A stretch of DNA of 64,000 bases from SIG205 sp045545595 (GCA_045545595.1 JAZQBG010000010.1:1-64000); one strand, 5' to 3'; positions 33,551 through 43,438 are shown, numbered from the stretch's first letter. Notes: a model not told the origin generated them from the sequence alone. Translations and numbers: made by a program.

Positions 33551-35405
33551 TTTTTTCACCCTTTTTTAAATATACAGAAAGTATTGCTATATCAGATGGA
33601 TTAACTCCACTAATTCTTGTTGCTTGTCCAATTGAAGTTGGTCTAATATCATTTAATTTTTGTCTAGCTTCTGATGCTAAATTTGGAATTTTATTATAAT
33701 CTATATCATTAGGTATTTTTTTATTTTCAAGTTTTAGTAATTTCTCTGCTTCCCTTAATGATTTATTTATATATCCTTCATATTTAATATTAATTTCTAC
33801 TTGTTCAAAAACTTCTTTTTCATAATTTAATTTATAAAAATGATTAATATGTTCCATATTTATTTCAGGTCTTTTTAATAATTCAAATAATGTTATTCCA
33901 TCTTTTAATTTAGTTGAAGGAATTTCTTCTAAATATTCATTAACATCTTTTGTTGGAGTTATTTTATTGTTTTTTAATTCGCTTATTAATAATTCAATAT
34001 TTTGTTTTTTATTTACTAACTTATCGTGTCTTTCATCATCTATCAATCCTGCTTGATATCCATATTCTCTAAGTCTTAAATCAGCATTATCATGTCTTAA
34101 TAAAAGTCTAAATTCTGCTCTAGATGTTAATAATCTATAAGGTTCTTGTGTACCTTTAGTTACTAAATCATCTATTAATACTCCAATATATGCTTCATTT
34201 CTTTTTAAAATTAATGGTTCTTTTCCTTCTAATTTTAATGAAGCATTTATACCAGCCATTAAACCTTGCGCAGCTGCTTCTTCATATCCACTTGTTCCAT
34301 TTATTTGTCCTGCTGTATAAAGATTTTCTATTACTTTAGTTTCTAATGAAGCATTTATTTGTAATGGATTTATTGCATCATATTCTATTGCATAAGCATA
34401 TTTTAATATTTTTACATTTTCTAACCCTTCAATACTGTGTACCATTTGTTCTTGAACATCATATGGCATACTAGTTGAAAATCCTTGTAAGTATATATCG
34501 TCATAATATAAACTTTCAGGTTCTAAGAATAATTGGTGACGATCTTTGTCTGAAAAACGCACCACCTTATCTTCTATTGATGGACAATATCTAGGCCCTA
34601 TACCTTCTACATAGCCACCATACATACTTGATTTTGAAAGATTATCGTTAATTATTTGATGAGTTTTTTCATTAGTATATACCAAGTAACAAGGCTCTTG
34701 TTTATCTACATCATACATTGGTTCTGTATCAAAACTAAAAGTAACTGGTGTTTTATCTCCATCTTCTCTTCTTGTTTTGGAATAATCAATTGTGCTTTTA
34801 TCTAGTCTTGGAGGTGTTCCTGTTTTTAATCTTTGAATATCAAAACCTAATTCTTTTAAGTGTTCACTTAAAAATAATGATGGTTCTTGATTATTTGGTC
34901 CTCTTCTAGTTCTTGTGTCTCCTACTAATATATCTGCTTTTAAATACGTACCTGTTGTTAGAATTACTATATCAGATAATATTTCTGTATTATCTTTTAA
35001 AACTACACCTTTAATTTTATTATTTTCAACTATCAAGTTTTCTACCATTGTTTCTAATAATTCAAGATTTTCTTGATTTTTTAACGTTTCTTGCATAGTT
35101 TTAGGATATGTAATTTTATCAGCTTGCGCTCTTAAACATCTTACAGCTGGTCCTTTAGATGAATTTAACATTTTAATTTGGATATGGCTTTTATCAGCAT
35201 TTTTACCCATTTCTCCACCTAAAGCATCAATTTCTCTAACTACTATACCTTTCGCACTACCACCTATTGATGGATTACATGGCATATCAGCTATATTATT
35301 TATATTACCTGTTATTAATAAAGTTTTATGACCTTTACGGGAAGAAGCTAAAGCAGCTTCACAACCTGCATGACCTCCACCTACTACTATAATTTCATAT
35401 TTCAT
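33540..35405 (-). CDS. mnmG: tRNA U34 modification protein MnmG
   Basis: A 621-residue FAD protein (GidA) that works with MnmE to make the 5-carboxymethylaminomethyl group of tRNA wobble uridine. It has the FAD motif VVGGGHAGCEAALASSRKG, the PCNPSIGGSAKG loop and the C-terminal domain ending near ATRISGVNPSDIAIL. Start at the second ATG (35405), 8 bases from AAGG. Confidence 0.97.
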   Translation of the reverse strand: MKYEIIVVGGGHAGCEAALASSRKGHKTLLITGNINNIADMPCNPSIGGSAKGIVVREIDALGGEMGKNADKSHIQIKMLNSSKGPAVRCLRAQADKITYPKTMQETLKNQENLELLETMVENLIVENNKIKGVVLKDNTEILSDIVILTTGTYLKADILVGDTRTRRGPNNQEPSLFLSEHLKELGFDIQRLKTGTPPRLDKSTIDYSKTRREDGDKTPVTFSFDTEPMYDVDKQEPCYLVYTNEKTHQIINDNLSKSSMYGGYVEGIGPRYCPSIEDKVVRFSDKDRHQLFLEPESLYYDDIYLQGFSTSMPYDVQEQMVHSIEGLENVKILKYAYAIEYDAINPLQINASLETKVIENLYTAGQINGTSGYEEAAAQGLMAGINASLKLEGKEPLILKRNEAYIGVLIDDLVTKGTQEPYRLLTSRAEFRLLLRHDNADLRLREYGYQAGLIDDERHDKLVNKKQNIELLISELKNNKITPTKDVNEYLEEIPSTKLKDGITLFELLKRPEINMEHINHFYKLNYEKEVFEQVEINIKYEGYINKSLREAEKLLKLENKKIPNDIDYNKIPNLASEARQKLNDIRPTSIGQATRISGVNPSDIAILSVYLKKGEKNDN

Positions 35406-35467
35406 ATACATTACCTTCTTTTTTCGACGTACATATTATACTAGATTATTTTAATTTTAACAATAAA

Positions 35468-35490
35468 AAGAAGCAAATAAATTGCTTCAA
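35468..35490 (-). terminator. terminator of the 336-residue gene
   Basis: GAAGCAA/TTGCTTC stem in an A/T-rich context before mnmG. Confidence 0.6.
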
Positions 35491-35510
35491 TGTATTTCCT
35501 GTTTTGTTAA

Positions 35511-36521
35511 TTAAGGACGTTTTATTTTTTGATGAATATCTGGTTTAGTGTTTTTAGAATTATTTGATAAGTTTTTTAATATATCTGTTGTAAAGAAGAT
35601 AATTTGTTCTGCAGAATATCCGCTTTTATATAACTTTTCAATCAAACTAGATAATTGGTCTTCTTCATTTTGAAATTGCGTCTCTTGTAAATTTGTTTCA
35701 TTTCCTTTTTTATTTTGAACTTGGAATAACTGTTTTGATAAATATGTATCTATAAATCTTTTTATATTTGTTGAATCAAAATCTTTACTATAACTATTTT
35801 CAGAATTAAATTGTATTCCTGCAAATATTATTTCTTCTGTAATCATTATTTTCTCTTTTTCATCTACTAACCATTTCACTGGTTCTACTTCTACCCATAC
35901 ATAGTCACCACGTTTATATTTTTCTCCGTTTGATAATGTAACTTTTTTATCAAATGTATTTGCTCTAATTCTTACATATCTTTTACCTAAAGTTTCATAT
36001 TCAATATAAGAATGTGCTAAAAATTCCTTGTTATTCTCATTGTACTTTCTTGAATCTGTTGTATATATATTACCTGTTTGTTTTAGTTGATTAGATATAT
36101 ATTTTTCTTCTAAAATTCTTTGAGTAATTAATGGTGCAACTGTTCTTGGATAATATCCATATTCTATCTCTAATATTCCATCTGGTGATGTACATTCTTC
36201 TTTATTTATTGTGATTGGTAAATCCTTGGTAAAAGTCAAAACTATACGACCACCATTAGTACGATTGGAAGCATTTTGAGCTCTAAGACCACCATCATCA
36301 ACTACATATATTTCTTTATCATCAATAAGTTTTGTTTGAGTCCAATAATAACCAATCCTTTTATTTATTAATATTGACTTATCAATAGTAAACGGACTAA
36401 CATATCCACCTAATAATATTGCAAAATCTGTTATTGCAGCACATTTACCTCTTTGGTTTATTATATTTAATTTTTTGAATCCATACATTTGGTCGGTTTT
36501 TAATAATGATAGTTTATTCAT
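35511..36521 (-). CDS. hypothetical protein between mnmG and mnmE
   Basis: A 336-residue protein without signal or membrane segments. The region YYWTQTK..VDDGGLRAQNASNRTNGG and the later GDYVWVEVEPVKWLVDE..FDSTNIKRFIDTYLSKQLF recall the repeated domain of DUF6273-type proteins found in gut Firmicutes, possibly two such units. I hold this loosely. The C-terminal 60 residues are polar and end in a helix (SSLIEKLYKSGYSAEQII). It interrupts the usual mnmE-mnmG neighbourhood, with its own GGGGGG ribosome site and terminator. Confidence 0.6.
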   Translation of the reverse strand: MNKLSLLKTDQMYGFKKLNIINQRGKCAAITDFAILLGGYVSPFTIDKSILINKRIGYYWTQTKLIDDKEIYVVDDGGLRAQNASNRTNGGRIVLTFTKDLPITINKEECTSPDGILEIEYGYYPRTVAPLITQRILEEKYISNQLKQTGNIYTTDSRKYNENNKEFLAHSYIEYETLGKRYVRIRANTFDKKVTLSNGEKYKRGDYVWVEVEPVKWLVDEKEKIMITEEIIFAGIQFNSENSYSKDFDSTNIKRFIDTYLSKQLFQVQNKKGNETNLQETQFQNEEDQLSSLIEKLYKSGYSAEQIIFFTTDILKNLSNNSKNTKPDIHQKIKRP

Positions 36522-36603
36522 AAATATCCCCCCTTTTTTTTATTTATTATATTATAATTTAAAGAATTGTCAACATTTTACTACTTATAATTATAAATAC
36601 CAA

Positions 36604-37959
36604 CTATTTTCCCAAACAAAATTGTGTAAATAATTGATCAATTAATTCATCTTGATATGTTTCTCCTATTATTTCACCTAGTAAATCCCAAATGTTTTTT
36701 AAATCTATTTCTATTATATCTGTTGGAATATCATTGATTATTGCTTGTTCTATTTCACTGATTTTATTAAGACATTGTTTTAATATGGAAATACTTCTCG
36801 CACTACTTAGATATGTTAAATCTTTATCATCTATTTTACCAATATTAAATAATTCAATTATTTTATTTTTTAATGAATTTAATCCATAATCAGATGTTGT
36901 ATCACAAATAACTACATTATCATAATTATTTATATCTAAATCAATATTAGATTCTAAATCGTTTTTATTAATTACTATTATTCTATTTTTATTTTTAGTT
37001 TTTTCTAACAATTCAATATCATCTTTAGTTAATTTTTCGTTATTATTTAATACAACAATAGCAAGTTCAACTTTATCTAAAATTTGAATACTCTTCTCTA
37101 CTCCAATTTTTTCTACTATATCATCAGTATCTCTAATACCTGCTGTATCTATAATATTTATTGATATACCATTAAGCAAGAAACTACCTTCTACTATATC
37201 TCTTGTTGTACCTTCAATATTTGTTACTATAGCTTTTTCCTCATTTAATAATCTATTAAGAATACTACTTTTACCTACGTTAGGTCTACCGAATATACCA
37301 ACATTGATACCTTCTTTTATCATTTTTGTATTTTCCGATTTTTCTAAAATTTCACCAAGTTTTTCCTTTATGAAGCTTACTTTATCTTTTAATAAATCAT
37401 TAGTTATTAATATAGCATCTTCATATTCTGGATAATCAATATTTACTTCAATATTAGCTAGAACTTCAACTATAGCTTGTCTAAGTTCTTTAATAATATT
37501 AGAAATTTTACCTTCTATTCCATTTATAGCCATCTTTCTAGTTAATTCAGTTTTAGAATTAATTATATCCATTATTGATTCCGCTTCAACTAAATCTATT
37601 CTACCGTTTAAAAATGCTCTTTTAGTAAATTCTCCTGGTTCAGCTAATCTACATCCGTTAGTTAAAAGAAGTTCTAATACTTTATTTGTTGTTGCAAGTC
37701 CGCCATGACAATTAATTTCTACTACATCCTCTTTTGTAAATGTTTTAGGTGATTTCATTATTGAAATTAATACTTCATCTATTATAATATTATTATCTAA
37801 AATATATCCATAATGAATTGTATGTGAATCAACTTCAGTAAGATTTTTTCCTTTAAATATCTTATTAACTGTGTTTATAGCATCATTACCACTAACCCTA
37901 ATTATTGAAATCGCTCCTACTCCTAGTGCGGTAGATATCGCAACTATTGTATCATCCAT
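36604..37959 (-). CDS. mnmE: tRNA modification GTPase MnmE
   Basis: A 451-residue GTPase partner of MnmG. An N-terminal THF-binding domain (CHGGLATTNKVLELL) is followed by the G domain with G1 GRPNVGKSSIL, G3 DTAGIRDT and G4 NKND, and the C-terminal catalytic cysteine motif FCLGK. Complete. Confidence 0.97.
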   Translation of the reverse strand: MDDTIVAISTALGVGAISIIRVSGNDAINTVNKIFKGKNLTEVDSHTIHYGYILDNNIIIDEVLISIMKSPKTFTKEDVVEINCHGGLATTNKVLELLLTNGCRLAEPGEFTKRAFLNGRIDLVEAESIMDIINSKTELTRKMAINGIEGKISNIIKELRQAIVEVLANIEVNIDYPEYEDAILITNDLLKDKVSFIKEKLGEILEKSENTKMIKEGINVGIFGRPNVGKSSILNRLLNEEKAIVTNIEGTTRDIVEGSFLLNGISINIIDTAGIRDTDDIVEKIGVEKSIQILDKVELAIVVLNNNEKLTKDDIELLEKTKNKNRIIVINKNDLESNIDLDINNYDNVVICDTTSDYGLNSLKNKIIELFNIGKIDDKDLTYLSSARSISILKQCLNKISEIEQAIINDIPTDIIEIDLKNIWDLLGEIIGETYQDELIDQLFTQFCLGK

Positions 37960-38004
37960 ATTAATACTCCCTTTCCTCGTTTGATAATTATATCACAAAA
38001 TAAT

Positions 38005-38030
38005 AAAAAGAAGAAATTAATCTTCTTTCA
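38005..38030 (-). terminator. terminator before mnmE
   Basis: AAAGAAGA/TCTTCTTT stem with a six-base loop, followed by a short T-rich run. Confidence 0.6.
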
Positions 38031-38037
38031 TTATGAT

Positions 38038-38262
38038 TTATCTTTTTTTAGTACTACTGTTTATTGTTATATTATCAATATGTGTCATTCCTTTTTTTAT
38101 TTTTGGTCTTTTCATAAATTGATAATGTGAAACAGCTAATCTACAATTACTTAACGAATTTTCTATCTCTTCTATTCTTTTGTTGTCCGTTGTTTGTTTC
38201 TTTTTTGATTCTAATATTTGCATTTTTTTCATTAAGTTTTGAAGTTCTTTATTAATGTTCAT
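38038..38262 (-). CDS. small hypothetical protein
   Basis: A 74-residue basic protein with a helical N-terminal half (LQNLMKKMQILESKKKQ). Its ATG overlaps the khpB end by 11 bases, within a clear AAGGT ribosome context, so it is probably translated by coupling. No family recognised. Confidence 0.6.
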   Translation of the reverse strand: MNINKELQNLMKKMQILESKKKQTTDNKRIEEIENSLSNCRLAVSHYQFMKRPKIKKGMTHIDNITINSSTKKR

Positions 38263-38878
38263 TATTATTACCTTCTTTTGGTTTAATAACTATACATCTA
38301 TTAGGTTCTTCACCAGTACTTTCAGTATAGATTCCTTTAAAATTAGTTAATGCACTATGAACTATTCTTCTTTGATAAGAATTCATAGGATCCATTTTAG
38401 CTTCTATTTTAGTTCTTGATACTTCTTTTGCTGTTTTTTTAGCTAAATATTCTAAATTCTTCATCTGTTTTTCTTTATAATTTTCAACATCTAATAATAT
38501 ATTTAATTTAATATTATATTTTGCTAATAACATTTGTTTAATTAGTAATTGAAGAGCAGATAATGTTTGTCCATTCTTTCCTATTAATATGTTATTATTT
38601 TCAGAATACATTTTCATAGTAATTGTATTCTCTCTTATTTTGATACTTATTTGAGTTTCAATTCCCATGTATTTTGTAACATTAATTAAGAAATTATTAA
38701 CTTCTTTTACTATCTCATCTTTTTTTATTACTTCAATTTCTATTTTTTTAGAAGCAAATAATCCTTGTTTCTTTTCTTTTTCTCTAATAATTAGATTTTG
38801 TTCTTCTGTATTTAATTCTGCTATTGCAAGTTCAGTTGCTTCTTCTTTTGTTTTTGCTGTAAATTCATATTTTTTCAT
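38252..38878 (-). CDS. khpB: RNA-binding protein KhpB (Jag)
   Basis: A 208-residue protein with the three Jag parts: an N-terminal Jag_N domain (EFTAKTKEEATELAI, 1-50), a KH domain with GKNGQTLSALQ (about 95-135) and an R3H domain with NSYQRRIVHSAL (about 165-205). It binds RNA, with KhpA as usual partner, and affects cell division and elongation. Two bases after yidC. Confidence 0.94.
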   Translation of the reverse strand: MKKYEFTAKTKEEATELAIAELNTEEQNLIIREKEKKQGLFASKKIEIEVIKKDEIVKEVNNFLINVTKYMGIETQISIKIRENTITMKMYSENNNILIGKNGQTLSALQLLIKQMLLAKYNIKLNILLDVENYKEKQMKNLEYLAKKTAKEVSRTKIEAKMDPMNSYQRRIVHSALTNFKGIYTESTGEEPNRCIVIKPKEGNNNEH

Positions 38879-38879
38879 A

Positions 38880-39809
38880 CTACTTAGTTACCTCTCTTTT
38901 AACCCATAAATTTTGTAATATTGTGAATACTGATGATGCTACCCAATATATAGCAATAGATGTTGGTAAACTAAACGATGCTATAGAAATAAATATAATC
39001 ATAAATCTAGACATAAATTTCATTTGTTTTTCTGTATCTGCAGAAGTTGCAGTTGAGTTTAACTTAAATGATAAGTATGTTGTAACAATTATTAATGCAA
39101 TTAATATTAAATAATAATATTGTCCTTTTGCTAAAGCCACCATAGGAGTTGTTCCTAAGTGTAATCCTAAGAAGTTTCCCTCAAATAATGCTGGTATTCT
39201 ATTTACTGCTTCTAAGAATGCGAAGAATACTGGAATTTGTAACATTGAGAATAAACAACCAGACATAGGATTTATATTATATTTTTTATAAATCGCTAAT
39301 TGTTCTTGAGTTTTTTGCATCATTATTTCTTGATTGTCTTGTGGTTTATTTTTATATTTTTTTTCTAATTTATCAATTTCAGGTTGAGCTTTTTTCATAT
39401 TTTCAGATTGCATAGCAGTCTTTTTAGTAATTGGCATAGTTATTAATCGGATTAAAATACTTACTATTAAAATTGATGCACCATAACTATTTATTAAATT
39501 ACCGATTTTGATTATTAACCACGCTAATGGTTTAACAAAAATACTTGTCCATAATCCATCATATCCACCTGATGTAATTTTAAAATCTTCACATTCTACT
39601 AATTTTTCTACTTTCACATCATTTTCTTCATATAATTTAATTACTTCTTTGTTTGTTGGTTTACATAATATGTTTTCTGTTAAAGATTGTCCAGTTTTTT
39701 CATAAGTAACAACTTTATTATCTTCACCTTTTAATGTTTTAGTACATCCAGTTAATACAAACATCATACATACTAATAAAATTAATATTTTATTTTTGTT
39801 TTTTCTCAT
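38880..39809 (-). CDS. yidC: membrane protein insertase YidC
   Basis: A 309-residue lipoprotein insertase of the Oxa1/YidC/SpoIIIJ family. The signal peptide ends in the lipobox LTGC. Five membrane segments follow, the first being ASILIVSILIRLITMP, whose Arg lies in the hydrophilic groove; the C1 coiled hairpin KKAQPEIDKLEKKYK is present. Between rnpA and khpB. Confidence 0.96.
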   Translation of the reverse strand: MRKNKNKILILLVCMMFVLTGCTKTLKGEDNKVVTYEKTGQSLTENILCKPTNKEVIKLYEENDVKVEKLVECEDFKITSGGYDGLWTSIFVKPLAWLIIKIGNLINSYGASILIVSILIRLITMPITKKTAMQSENMKKAQPEIDKLEKKYKNKPQDNQEIMMQKTQEQLAIYKKYNINPMSGCLFSMLQIPVFFAFLEAVNRIPALFEGNFLGLHLGTTPMVALAKGQYYYLILIALIIVTTYLSFKLNSTATSADTEKQMKFMSRFMIIFISIASFSLPTSIAIYWVASSVFTILQNLWVKREVTK

Positions 39810-39813
39810 TATT

Positions 39814-40146
39814 TCATCTCCAATTATTATTTTTTAATAAGTTTATTAGATTCGATTCAATTTGGTGATAATCAAGATCTAATATTCCTTTCCTTATTAT
39901 TATAATATAATCCGTTTCTTTTTTAAATAGATTTTTATTTTTATCTATAATATTTTTCATTTGTCTTTTAATTTTATTACGTACAACTGCATTTCCGATT
40001 TTTTTACTAACAGATATACCAAATCTCGTATTAGTTAAATTATTATCCTTATAATATATGACAAATAAATTATTTTTCACATATTTTCTATTTTGAATAA
40101 TTTTACTAAAATCCTGATTCTTAGTGACAATATCCCTTTTTTTCAA
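39814..40146 (-). CDS. rnpA: ribonuclease P protein component
   Basis: A 110-residue RNase P protein with the RNR motif VVRNKIKRQMKNII. It supports the catalytic RNA in tRNA 5' processing. The start is a TTG, with GAGGTG 6 bases before it. Ends just before yidC. Confidence 0.95.
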   Translation of the reverse strand: MKKRDIVTKNQDFSKIIQNRKYVKNNLFVIYYKDNNLTNTRFGISVSKKIGNAVVRNKIKRQMKNIIDKNKNLFKKETDYIIIIRKGILDLDYHQIESNLINLLKNNNWR

Positions 40147-40169
40147 TTATCACACCTCTTTTCATTAGT

Positions 40170-40196
40170 AAAAAACCACTGATTAACAGTGGTCTA
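40170..40196 (-). terminator. hairpin between rpmH and rnpA
   Basis: ACCACTG/CAGTGGT stem, five-base loop. It probably lets most transcripts stop after rpmH while some continue into rnpA. Confidence 0.75.
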
Positions 40197-40198
40197 TT

Positions 40199-40321
40199 TT
40201 ATTTACTAAGTCTTTTACGACCTTTTCTTCTTCTTTTTGATAGTACATTACTTTTAATACGTGCGAAAAATCCATGTTTTTTTTGTTTTTTTCTATTATT
40301 TGGTTGATATGTTCTTTTCAT
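40199..40321 (-). CDS. rpmH: 50S ribosomal protein L34
   Basis: A 40-residue L34: MKRTYQPNNRKKQKKHGFF at the start and KRRRKGRKRLSK at the end, slightly shorter than the usual 44. GGAGGTG is 10 bases before ATG. Its usual place between the origin and rnpA. Confidence 0.97.
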   Translation of the reverse strand: MKRTYQPNNRKKQKKHGFFARIKSNVLSKRRRKGRKRLSK

Positions 40322-40369
40322 TTTATAAACACCTCCAGATCTACTAATAATTGCTTGAATGCATCTATA

Positions 40370-40397
40370 ATTATAAGGAAATATAAAATTTTGTCAA
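40370..40397 (-). promoter_or_regulatory. rpmH promoter
   Basis: Minus strand TTGACA (40392-40397), 16-base spacer, TATAAT (40370-40375). Confidence 0.8.
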
Positions 40398-40775
40398 TAG
40401 AAATAAAAGTAATTTTCCATATTTTGTGAGATTTTATGACTTATTAACAGTAAAAATATTTCCCGGGAAATATTTTTTGGGAAATCCACAATAATCTGTG
40501 GAAAACTTTTACTTATTTTTATAGTTTTTAGAAAGTTTTCCACAGTTTCAACAACTATGTTTATAATTTTATCACCAGTTGTTTCTATTTTTTCCACAAG
40601 ACTGTTTATATTTCATATTTTCCTTTAATTACCAACTAAAATTCCTGTTGATAAAGCTGTTTATAATAATTTTCTTGAAATTTCTTTCAACATTTTACCT
40701 TTTTGTATTTATTTTTCCACAGATTTAGTTTAAAATATTAATTGAATTATTAACTTTATTATTGGAGGTGATGGT
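40398..40775. other. oriC, part upstream of dnaA
   Basis: Gene-free, AT-rich. It carries DnaA boxes of the form TTTTCCACA: forward at 40536-40544, 40590-40598 and 40713-40721, reverse (TGTGGAAAA) at 40497-40505, and a weaker AAATCCACA at 40482-40490. It also holds the Noc site at 40457-40472. Co-located with rpmH and dnaA, it is the incAB-like half of a bipartite origin. Confidence 0.8.
40452..40477. promoter_or_regulatory. Noc-binding site (NBS)
   Basis: The core TATTTCCCGGGAAATA at 40457-40472 is identical to the B. subtilis Noc consensus as I remember it. The palindrome extends to 26 bp (40452-40477). Noc is encoded at 31450-32787. Confidence 0.85.
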
Positions 40776-42137
40776 ATGAATGCAGATGTAATATGGCTAA
40801 ACTTTTTAAAGACAATAAAAGAGCAGATTACTTCCTTAGCATATGACACATGGTTTAAGGATACTAAATTACTAGAATTAAAAGATGGTAAAGCTAAAAT
40901 AGTAGTACCAATGCATGTGCACAAGAAACATTTGATTGAAAATTATTCAGAGATGATTGAAAATACTTTAAACACTGTTACAGGAACTAATTTTGATATT
41001 GAGTTTATTTTAGAAGAGGAACTCAATACCGACAGTGAAATTGATATAGATGTTGATATGATTGGAGTTCCTACAGTTAAAAATAAAATAGAATCAAATT
41101 TAAATCCTAATTATTTATTTGATAATTTTATAGTAGGAGAAAGTAATAGATTTGCGCATGCTGCTGCATTATCTGTAGCTGAAAATCCTGGAAAAATGTA
41201 TAATCCTTTATTTATATATGGAAAAAGCGGATTAGGAAAAACACATTTAATGCACGCTATAGGAAATTATATTCTTAATAATTCTAATAAAAATGTATTA
41301 TATGTTACGAGTGACCAATTTATTGAAGATTTCGTAGGGATTAATAAGAAAGATAATAAGGGTACTAATTTTGATTATATTGAATATTTCAAAAATAAGT
41401 ACAGAAATGTTGATGTATTAATAATAGATGATATTCAATTTTTAGGAAGTGCGACACAAACACAACAAGAATTTTTCCATACTTTTAATAAATTATATGA
41501 TGATAATAAACAAATTATTATTTCTTCTGATAGATCACCTGATGATTTAAAAATATTAGAGGATAGACTTAGAACAAGATTTAGTTGGGGACTAACAGTT
41601 AATATTTTTCCACCTGATTTTGAATTAAGGAAAAATATATTAATAAAGAAAATAGCTGGACAATCAATGGGAAATAATGTTCCTGATGAAGTAATAGAAT
41701 ATGTTGCGAATAATTGTCAATCAGATGTTAGACAATTGGAAGGTGCAGTAACTAGATTATTTGCGTATGCAACTATGATGAGTGGTAGTGATATTACTTT
41801 AGATTTAGCTATTGATGCTCTTAAAGATTATCTAAATAAATCAATTGGTGTTAAGAATAGCGTTCAAAGAATTCAAAGAGTAGTTGCTGATTACTATCAG
41901 ATTTCTGTAGATGACTTGAAATCAAAGAAAAGACATGCATCTATTGCATATCCAAGGCAGATTGCTATGTACTTAACAAGAACTTTAACTGATGAATCAT
42001 TTCCAAAGATAGGAATTGAGTTTGGTGGAAGAGACCATTCTACAGTTATTCACTCAGTTGATAAAATAGAAGAAGAAATTAAGAAAAATAAACAATTAAA
42101 AAATCTAATTACAACTTTAAAAGAACAAATTAAATAA
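40776..42137 (+). CDS. dnaA: chromosomal replication initiator DnaA
   Basis: A 453-residue DnaA. Domain I (1-80) is followed by a short linker, an AAA+ domain with Walker A GKSGLGKTH (149-157) and Walker B LIIDDIQFL, and domain IV with the DnaA signature GRDHSTVIHSVDKIE. GGAGG is 7 bases before ATG. It opens the origin and regulates transcription. DnaA boxes lie on both sides of the gene. Confidence 0.98.
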   Translation: MNADVIWLNFLKTIKEQITSLAYDTWFKDTKLLELKDGKAKIVVPMHVHKKHLIENYSEMIENTLNTVTGTNFDIEFILEEELNTDSEIDIDVDMIGVPTVKNKIESNLNPNYLFDNFIVGESNRFAHAAALSVAENPGKMYNPLFIYGKSGLGKTHLMHAIGNYILNNSNKNVLYVTSDQFIEDFVGINKKDNKGTNFDYIEYFKNKYRNVDVLIIDDIQFLGSATQTQQEFFHTFNKLYDDNKQIIISSDRSPDDLKILEDRLRTRFSWGLTVNIFPPDFELRKNILIKKIAGQSMGNNVPDEVIEYVANNCQSDVRQLEGAVTRLFAYATMMSGSDITLDLAIDALKDYLNKSIGVKNSVQRIQRVVADYYQISVDDLKSKKRHASIAYPRQIAMYLTRTLTDESFPKIGIEFGGRDHSTVIHSVDKIEEEIKKNKQLKNLITTLKEQIK

Positions 42138-42298
42138 CAACTATTGTGGAAAAGAAAACAAATTTCGACAAGTTTTGCACAGGGTAAAACCTAAAAAAAC
42201 CGCATATAAGTGGTAAAATCCACAGTTTTCCACAGTTTCAACAGTAATAATAATAAAATTCATTAATATAATAATAAAAATTTGGGGAGGTATGAATA
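42138..42298. other. oriC, part between dnaA and dnaN
   Basis: It holds TGTGGAAAA near 42144-42152, TTTTGCACA near 42173-42181 and TTTTCCACA near 42226-42234, then an AT-only stretch (42240-42280) that could be the unwinding element. This is the usual place of unwinding in Bacilli. Confidence 0.7.
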
Positions 42299-43420
42299 AT
42301 GAATTTAAAAATTAAAAAGGACATATTATTAGAAAATTTACTTAATGTATCAAAAGCGATTTCTTCTAAGAATATTATTCCAGTATTATCAGGAATAAAA
42401 TTTGATTTAAAAGAAGAAGGATTATATTTAACAGCAAGTGATAATGACATAACAATTCAATGTTTTATTAAAAAGGAAGATATTGAATCAATAGATAAAA
42501 CAGGAAGTATTGTATTACAAGGAAGATATATAGTGGAAATAATTAGAAAACTTCCTGGAAATATAATTTCATTAGAAGTAGTGGATGAATATAAAGTATG
42601 GATTCATAGTAATACAGCAGAATTTAATCTAAATGCTATTAATCCACAAGAATTTCCACAAAATTCTATGAATGATACTAAAAACCCAATATATTTAGAT
42701 AAGGGAAAATTTAAAGATTTATTATTTCAAACATCATTTGCGTGTTCAAATCAAGAGTCTAGACCTTTATTAACAGGTATTAACTTCAGAATAAATGGAA
42801 ATATGTTAGAATGTACTGCAACTGATTCATACAGATTAGCTAAAAACACAATTTCTGTGGATAATTCTTTAGACAGTGAAGTAAATATAGTTGTACCATG
42901 TAGAAATCTATTAGAATTAGTTAAAGTAATAAGAGACAATAACGAAAAATTAGAAATGCATATTTTCAGTAATAGAGTATTATTCAAATTTGATAATATA
43001 TTATTTCAATCAAGATTGTTAAATGGAACATATCCAGACACATCTAAATTAATACCAGAAGAATTCTTAATAAAAATGGTTGCTCCTAAACAAGAATTAT
43101 TTGATGTAATAGATAGAGCATCATTATTATCTAGCGATAAAGATAAAAATATTATTAAATTAGAAACTAAAAATGACAAATTAATAATATCTTCAAATTC
43201 ACCAGAAATTGGTAAAGTAGAAGAAACGTTACAAATTACAAAAGAAACAGATAGTGATATTATAATATCATTTAGTTCTAAATATATGATGGATGCATTA
43301 AGGTCATTTAATAGTGATAAAATAGTATTATTATTCAATAGTGAAGTTAAGCCAATCATATTAAAAGAAGTAGATAATGAAAATTTAACTCAATTAATTT
43401 TACCAATAAGAACATACTAA
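42299..43420 (+). CDS. dnaN: DNA polymerase III beta subunit (sliding clamp)
   Basis: A 373-residue clamp of three similar domains (about 1-125, 126-245, 246-373), ending in LTQLILPIRTY, the conserved clamp C-terminus. GGGGAGG is 8 bases before the ATG. It tethers polymerase and other clamp-binding proteins to DNA. Confidence 0.98.
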   Translation: MNLKIKKDILLENLLNVSKAISSKNIIPVLSGIKFDLKEEGLYLTASDNDITIQCFIKKEDIESIDKTGSIVLQGRYIVEIIRKLPGNIISLEVVDEYKVWIHSNTAEFNLNAINPQEFPQNSMNDTKNPIYLDKGKFKDLLFQTSFACSNQESRPLLTGINFRINGNMLECTATDSYRLAKNTISVDNSLDSEVNIVVPCRNLLELVKVIRDNNEKLEMHIFSNRVLFKFDNILFQSRLLNGTYPDTSKLIPEEFLIKMVAPKQELFDVIDRASLLSSDKDKNIIKLETKNDKLIISSNSPEIGKVEETLQITKETDSDIIISFSSKYMMDALRSFNSDKIVLLFNSEVKPIILKEVDNENLTQLILPIRTY

Positions 43421-43438
43421 AATTAATAAATTTACGAC

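Noticed and set aside
40394..40597. Minus-strand 67-codon frame in the origin
   Set aside because: It covers DnaA boxes and the Noc site and has no ribosome site or family; treated as chance.
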